IMG/VR virus record: IMGVR_UViG_3300021363_000020
Coordinates: 1-22,684 of that record
DNA: 22,684 nucleotides
Strand: one strand, 5' to 3'
Origin: a virus
The first letter of the stretch is position 1. Every line of letters starts with the position of its first letter. The position numbers and the translations under genes are program-made. The notes under the pieces are model-generated. The model searched no databases. It was not told the DNA's origin and worked only from the letters and a program-made list of their open reading frames with translations. Positions 19,412-22,684 of this stretch are shown here, piece by piece.

Positions 19412-20034
19412 ACAGAGAAAAAAAAGTTTCAAACACATGTATAGCTATCTGTCGTAATAGGCGAGGCAAACTTATGATAGCTGGGGACCGAAGGTGTTCC
19501 TGGGGATATGGATTTGCACAATCTATGGAATTCCCTAAAATAAATAAAAAAGAAGGTATATTATTAGGAGCTACTGGATCAGGAGACATGTGTAGTTTAT
19601 TTGTTGAAGATGGAGGATTTAAATTTCCAGAAAAGAAAACAAAATGCCTTAATACTTATATGTACCATACAGTAAAGCCGGCAGTTCATAGATTCTTAAT
19701 TGGGCAAAAATTTGGTAAAAAAGATGAACTAATGCTGCCTCCAGATTGTTATGTCGAACTAGTTATAGGAATCGAGGGGCAAGTTTGGTCTTTAATAGTC
19801 CAAAACCCTTTAGAAGGAACTAAAGAGCACTTTGCTGGGACTATAGATATAGGAAGAATTCCTAGTATTCCTTATGTTACTGGTTGTGGAAGATCTACTG
19901 CTTATGGTATTCTTTTATATGAACTTAAAAAAACAGGTTATTTAACTAAAGACATTTTAAAAATAGTATTTGAAATTACTGGACAAGTAAGTCCCGGTTG
20001 TGATAGTGTGTGTGATATATTAACGGAGGATTAG
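19408..20034 (+). CDS. Proteasome/HslV-like Ntn-hydrolase
   Basis: A 208-residue protein with a GTG start overlapping the previous stop. It aligns by eye with HslV and proteasome beta subunits: NTCIAICRNRRGKLMIAGD (residues 9-27) against the N-terminal strand pair T-T-I-V...V-I-A-G-D; then PKI (43-45) with the Lys before the hydrophobic residue; LLGATGSGDMCSLF (52-65) against the GxxGxxAD...LF helix start; and VTGCGRSTAYGILLYEL with ...TKDILKIVFEITGQVSPGCD, as in the HslV G-S-G-G...A...I-A-x-D-I. The catalytic residues Thr10 (Thr1), Asp27 (Asp17) and Lys44 (Lys33) are all present. Nine residues precede Thr10, so N-terminal processing would be needed to expose it. The length fits one subunit. 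It lies in the same operon as the ClpX-like unfoldase. It could also be a related non-proteolytic Ntn-hydrolase. Confidence 0.72.
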   Translation: MNREKKVSNTCIAICRNRRGKLMIAGDRRCSWGYGFAQSMEFPKINKKEGILLGATGSGDMCSLFVEDGGFKFPEKKTKCLNTYMYHTVKPAVHRFLIGQKFGKKDELMLPPDCYVELVIGIEGQVWSLIVQNPLEGTKEHFAGTIDIGRIPSIPYVTGCGRSTAYGILLYELKKTGYLTKDILKIVFEITGQVSPGCDSVCDILTED

Positions 20035-20043
20035 TAAGTAATT

Positions 20044-21660
20044 ATGAATAAAACTATAGAAAAATTACCATGTAATGAGTGTGGTTCTAAAAATAACCTT
20101 AGAAAATTTTCTAATGGCTCTAGTTATTGTTTTACTCCAGAGTGCAATTATAATAAAAATAATAAACGAGCTTTAAAAATTGATTTAATTGGAGAATTTA
20201 AAGAATTTCGAGGAATCAGTATTGAAGCTTGTAAAGAATATCTATATCAAATAGCTAAAGTAGGCAATGAAGAAGTACATATAATGAACTATTCAGATAA
20301 AGAGGGAAATTTAGGTGTCCAAAAAATTAGAAAAGAAAACAAAGAATTTGCATGGATCAATAGAAATGGCGAGAATCAGCACATGTATACATTATTCTCA
20401 AGAAAATGGGATTATAATAAACCCATTATTATTACAGAAGGAGAAATTGATTCTTTGTCGTGCTTTGAAGCTGGTTTCCAGGCTGTTTCACTCCCGGATG
20501 GAGCTGCTTCTGCGGAAAAAGTGTGGGAATTGGACAAAAAAGAACTCCTTAAATTTAAAAACATAGTGTTATTTTTAGATAATGACGAAGATGGCCAATT
20601 AGCTACAGAAAAATTAAAAAACTTAGTGCCTATTGAGAAATGCAGGTTTATTGGGGACTATTATGGATTTAAAGATGCTAATGACTTATTACAAGTAAGT
20701 GGAGACTGTTTACCTACGCAATTAAAACAATGCTTAGAAGAAGAGATTAAAGAATATATCCCAGATGGTATTATTTTTGGAAATAATATAAAACAAAGTA
20801 ATCTCCTTAAAAAGAAACCAGCCGGTCTTGAATTGCCGTGGCCAAAAATAACAGAAATGCTTAGGGGGCTTAGAAAAGGAAAACTTATATTATTAGGGGG
20901 TGGTAGCAATATAGGAAAAACCCCAGTAATGAAAGAAATAGCTTATTATTTAAGAACTAATTATTTAGATCTTAAAATAGGAAACATATATTTAGAAGAT
21001 GAGGATTATGAAGCTGAAAATAGTTTTATAGCTTTAGCAGCAGGAGTGCCACAACAAGACTTTATTCAAGATCCTTTAAAGTATATAACTAAAGATAAAT
21101 ATGATTTTTATTTTAATGAATTAGTAAATACAGATAAACTAATGTTTATTAGCTTAGATGAAATTTCAGAATATAATGCTAATAAGTTATATAAAACACT
21201 TGAATATTTAGGAACTATTAAGAAGTTTGACATAGTATTTATTGATCATTTATCTTGGATTGTTACTAACACATCTGAAAATATAGACGAAAGAAAAGCC
21301 ATTGATAAAATGATGCAAAAACTTAAAGGAATTTGTAGAAAAACAGGAATGATAATATTTGCAGCAAACCATCTTAATCAGCCAACACAAGGCATTGATT
21401 GGGCCGATGGAAAACAAGTAGAACAGAGAGACTTTAGAGGATCTGGAAGTCTTAGAATGGTTCCAGATATTCTTTTAGGAGTTGAAAGAAATTCTAAAAA
21501 TTCATATACAAGAGATAAAAGTATTATAAGAGTAGTGAAAAACAGAGGTTATGGAAGTAGTGTAGGAGAGGCCGATAGTTTACATTTCGATAGTAAAACA
21601 GGCCGTTTAAAAACCTTGAATCAGATGGGCTTTGGGGGGACTAATGACACCGAAGAATAA
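20044..21660 (+). CDS. DNA primase-helicase (T7 gp4-like)
   Basis: A 538-residue two-enzyme protein. Zinc-binding domain: C10, C13, C29, C34 (CNEC ... CFTPEC). TOPRIM primase core: TEGEIDSLS (131-139) and FLDNDEDGQ (177-185). RecA/DnaB-type helicase: Walker A GGGSNIGKT (285-293), FIDHLSWI Walker B-like strand, the HLNQPTQG region, and a DFRGSGSLRMVPD segment, as in T7-type helicases. It should make primers and unwind DNA ahead of the phage polymerase. The length is close to T7 gp4 (566). It follows the peptidase gene by 9 nt; the nearest GGAGG lies about 12 nt before the ATG. An acidic C-terminal tail (NDTEE) is present, as in T7 gp4, where it binds the polymerase. Confidence 0.88.
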   Translation: MNKTIEKLPCNECGSKNNLRKFSNGSSYCFTPECNYNKNNKRALKIDLIGEFKEFRGISIEACKEYLYQIAKVGNEEVHIMNYSDKEGNLGVQKIRKENKEFAWINRNGENQHMYTLFSRKWDYNKPIIITEGEIDSLSCFEAGFQAVSLPDGAASAEKVWELDKKELLKFKNIVLFLDNDEDGQLATEKLKNLVPIEKCRFIGDYYGFKDANDLLQVSGDCLPTQLKQCLEEEIKEYIPDGIIFGNNIKQSNLLKKKPAGLELPWPKITEMLRGLRKGKLILLGGGSNIGKTPVMKEIAYYLRTNYLDLKIGNIYLEDEDYEAENSFIALAAGVPQQDFIQDPLKYITKDKYDFYFNELVNTDKLMFISLDEISEYNANKLYKTLEYLGTIKKFDIVFIDHLSWIVTNTSENIDERKAIDKMMQKLKGICRKTGMIIFAANHLNQPTQGIDWADGKQVEQRDFRGSGSLRMVPDILLGVERNSKNSYTRDKSIIRVVKNRGYGSSVGEADSLHFDSKTGRLKTLNQMGFGGTNDTEE

Positions 21661-21860
21661 AGTAGAAATCAAAAAATGGCAACGAGATCTTAGGCTATGT
21701 GCTTTCTATAAGTTATAACACAAAAGAAGCAGCTCAAAGGGTAGCTTTTAATATGTCTGGTCCATTAAATAGAATTTTAAATGATGTAGCTTTGGGTATT
21801 GAAGATGCTAATCAAAAAATAAAACTATTAAAAATAAACAATAAGAGCACTAAACAATAA
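21644..21860 (+). pseudogene. Small gene broken by a frameshift at a six-A run
   Basis: The ATG at 21644 (G-rich site upstream, overlapping the helicase gene) opens a 24-residue frame, MTPKNKVEIKKWQ..., that stops at 21718. From 21671-21676 (AAAAAA) the frame one base later is open to 21860 and reads KNGNEILGYVLSISYNTKEA, AQRVAFNMSGPLNRIL, NDVALGIEDANQKIK and on. If one A is removed the two join into one protein of about 71 residues, MTPKNKVEIKNGNEILGY... . This may be an assembly error, a real mutation or programmed slippage. An internal GTG start for the second part alone is another option. No family recognised. Confidence 0.5.
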
Positions 21861-21918
21861 CTTTCTTAATAATAGGTTTAGAGTTGTTTAAATATAATTT
21901 AAATAGAGAGATATACTA

Positions 21919-22608
21919 ATGAATATTCCAAAATTTCTCGTAATAGATTTAGAAACTCAATCAAAAGAAATGTTTAACAGAAAAGGGCATTTTCGGAATA
22001 ACAGTATAGTAGCGATCGGATTAAAAAGCTCTTCTGGAGAAGAAAAGATTGATTATATATACCCAAATAAACTTAAAAATTTAGAAATTGATGAGGATAT
22101 TTTAATAGGTCATAATCTTAAATTTGACTTATTACATTTGTGGTCTATCTCTGGAATTCAAAAGTTTTTAAAGAATAAAGGGAAAGTCTATGACACTATG
22201 TTAGCCGAGTATTTTATGTCTGGGCAAACACATAAATTTCCAGGCCTTAGAGAATTAGCAGTCAAATATGGAAGGCCGGAACGGTCTAAATATATGGAAG
22301 AGTATTGGGATAAAGGTATTGATACTTCAAAAATCCCTGTAAATATAGTTTTACAAGATTTAAAAGAAGATGTTTTAGATACAGAAGCTGTTTATTTAGG
22401 ACAACAGGCTTTATTAACAGAGCAGCAAAAGAAGTTATTAGAAATTCAAAACGATCTTCTTTTAGGACTTACAGAAATGGAGTTTAATGGTATTTATTGT
22501 AATCGAATTATACTAGAGCAAAATCAATTAGAATTAGAAGCTCAACTAGAAAGAAACGTTAATGAACTAGAAGAACTCATTAAACCCTACTGGAAATTAG
22601 AATGTTAA
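21919..22608 (+). CDS. DNA polymerase A, 3'-5' exonuclease part
   Basis: A 229-residue protein: VIDLET with D10 and E12 (Exo I), IGHNLKFDLLHLW with D70 (Exo II), VYDTMLAEYFMSG, and LKEDVLDTEAVYLG (about 148-161, Exo III region). After this it continues into the first polymerase helices (LLEIQNDLLLGLTEMEFNGI), then stops at LEC. In T7-like polymerases the protein would go on with an N-x-x-S...LLFGG segment, which here is found in a different frame directly after. The proofreading domain looks intact. GAGAG lies upstream of the ATG. It is in the replication operon after the primase-helicase. Confidence 0.8.
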   Translation: MNIPKFLVIDLETQSKEMFNRKGHFRNNSIVAIGLKSSSGEEKIDYIYPNKLKNLEIDEDILIGHNLKFDLLHLWSISGIQKFLKNKGKVYDTMLAEYFMSGQTHKFPGLRELAVKYGRPERSKYMEEYWDKGIDTSKIPVNIVLQDLKEDVLDTEAVYLGQQALLTEQQKKLLEIQNDLLLGLTEMEFNGIYCNRIILEQNQLELEAQLERNVNELEELIKPYWKLEC

Positions 22609-22684
22609 ATAAATTTAATTACTCAGGATCAGCGCCAGATACAAGTTTATTATTATTCGGTGGTAAAATTAAGATTAATACTAA
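22602..22684 (+). CDS. DNA polymerase A, polymerase part (partial, runs off the window)
   Basis: It starts at an ATG that overlaps the exonuclease stop (ATGTTAA) and reads MLNKFNYSGSAPDTSLLLFG, then GKIKINT, to the end of the window. This matches the N-x-(N/S)-S-x-x-x-x-x-LLFGG region that leads into the polymerase fingers/palm in family A enzymes. A weak GGA lies about 7 nt upstream. The two parts of the polymerase are therefore in different frames (-1 relative), joined either by re-initiation, frameshift, or a base-call error. The remaining domain lies outside the window. Confidence 0.65.
   Translation, partial: MLNKFNYSGSAPDTSLLLFGGKIKINT

Overview
This window is part of a tailed double-stranded DNA bacteriophage genome (Caudoviricetes). 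The evidence is a complete packaging and head module (terminase small and large subunits, portal, scaffold-like protein, major capsid protein) and a T7-like replication module (primase-helicase, family A DNA polymerase). The DNA is AT-rich, most visibly in the right arm. Genes are packed with overlaps, and nearly all have a Shine-Dalgarno-type site, so the host is a bacterium. I cannot name the host. The short-tailed (podovirus-like) impression comes from the gene content and is an inference.

Layout. From 111 to 11677 every gene is on the minus strand. Read in the direction of transcription this gives: an accessory block (membrane protein, CxxC protein, small unknowns), a 3-TM holin, the terminase small subunit, a terminase large subunit split into two ORFs by two small genes, portal, a small overlapping gene, a GroES-like co-chaperonin, scaffold-like protein, small head proteins, major capsid protein, a strong terminator hairpin, and a repeat-rich virion protein. 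From 11678 to 12343 there is a gene-poor segment with repeats and a poly-G/poly-C tract. From 12344 to 13624 more small minus-strand genes follow, including RNase HI, with a structured gene-poor stretch at 12815-13082. A divergent control region (13625-13930) carries two good sigma70-type promoters facing opposite ways, with a 19-bp perfect palindrome between them.

From 13931 to the right end every gene is on the plus strand, probably one early/replication transcript. It starts with small proteins, then a large DUF6745-like protein with a long tetrapeptide-repeat insert, followed by a small His-rich protein that I believe is its usual partner. Next come a pentapeptide-repeat protein, a ClpX-like AAA+ unfoldase, six very small ORFs, a proteasome/HslV-like Ntn-hydrolase, the primase-helicase, a small possibly frameshifted gene, and a DNA polymerase whose exonuclease part and polymerase part lie in different frames at the window edge.

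The most interesting content is: (1) a phage-encoded AAA+ unfoldase plus proteasome-type peptidase in one operon, a candidate self-made ATP-dependent protease; (2) the DUF6745-like protein and its His-rich neighbour, a two-gene cassette of unknown function; (3) two core enzymes (TerL and DNA polymerase) each split between domains. Functions are read from motifs and remembered family patterns, without database searches.
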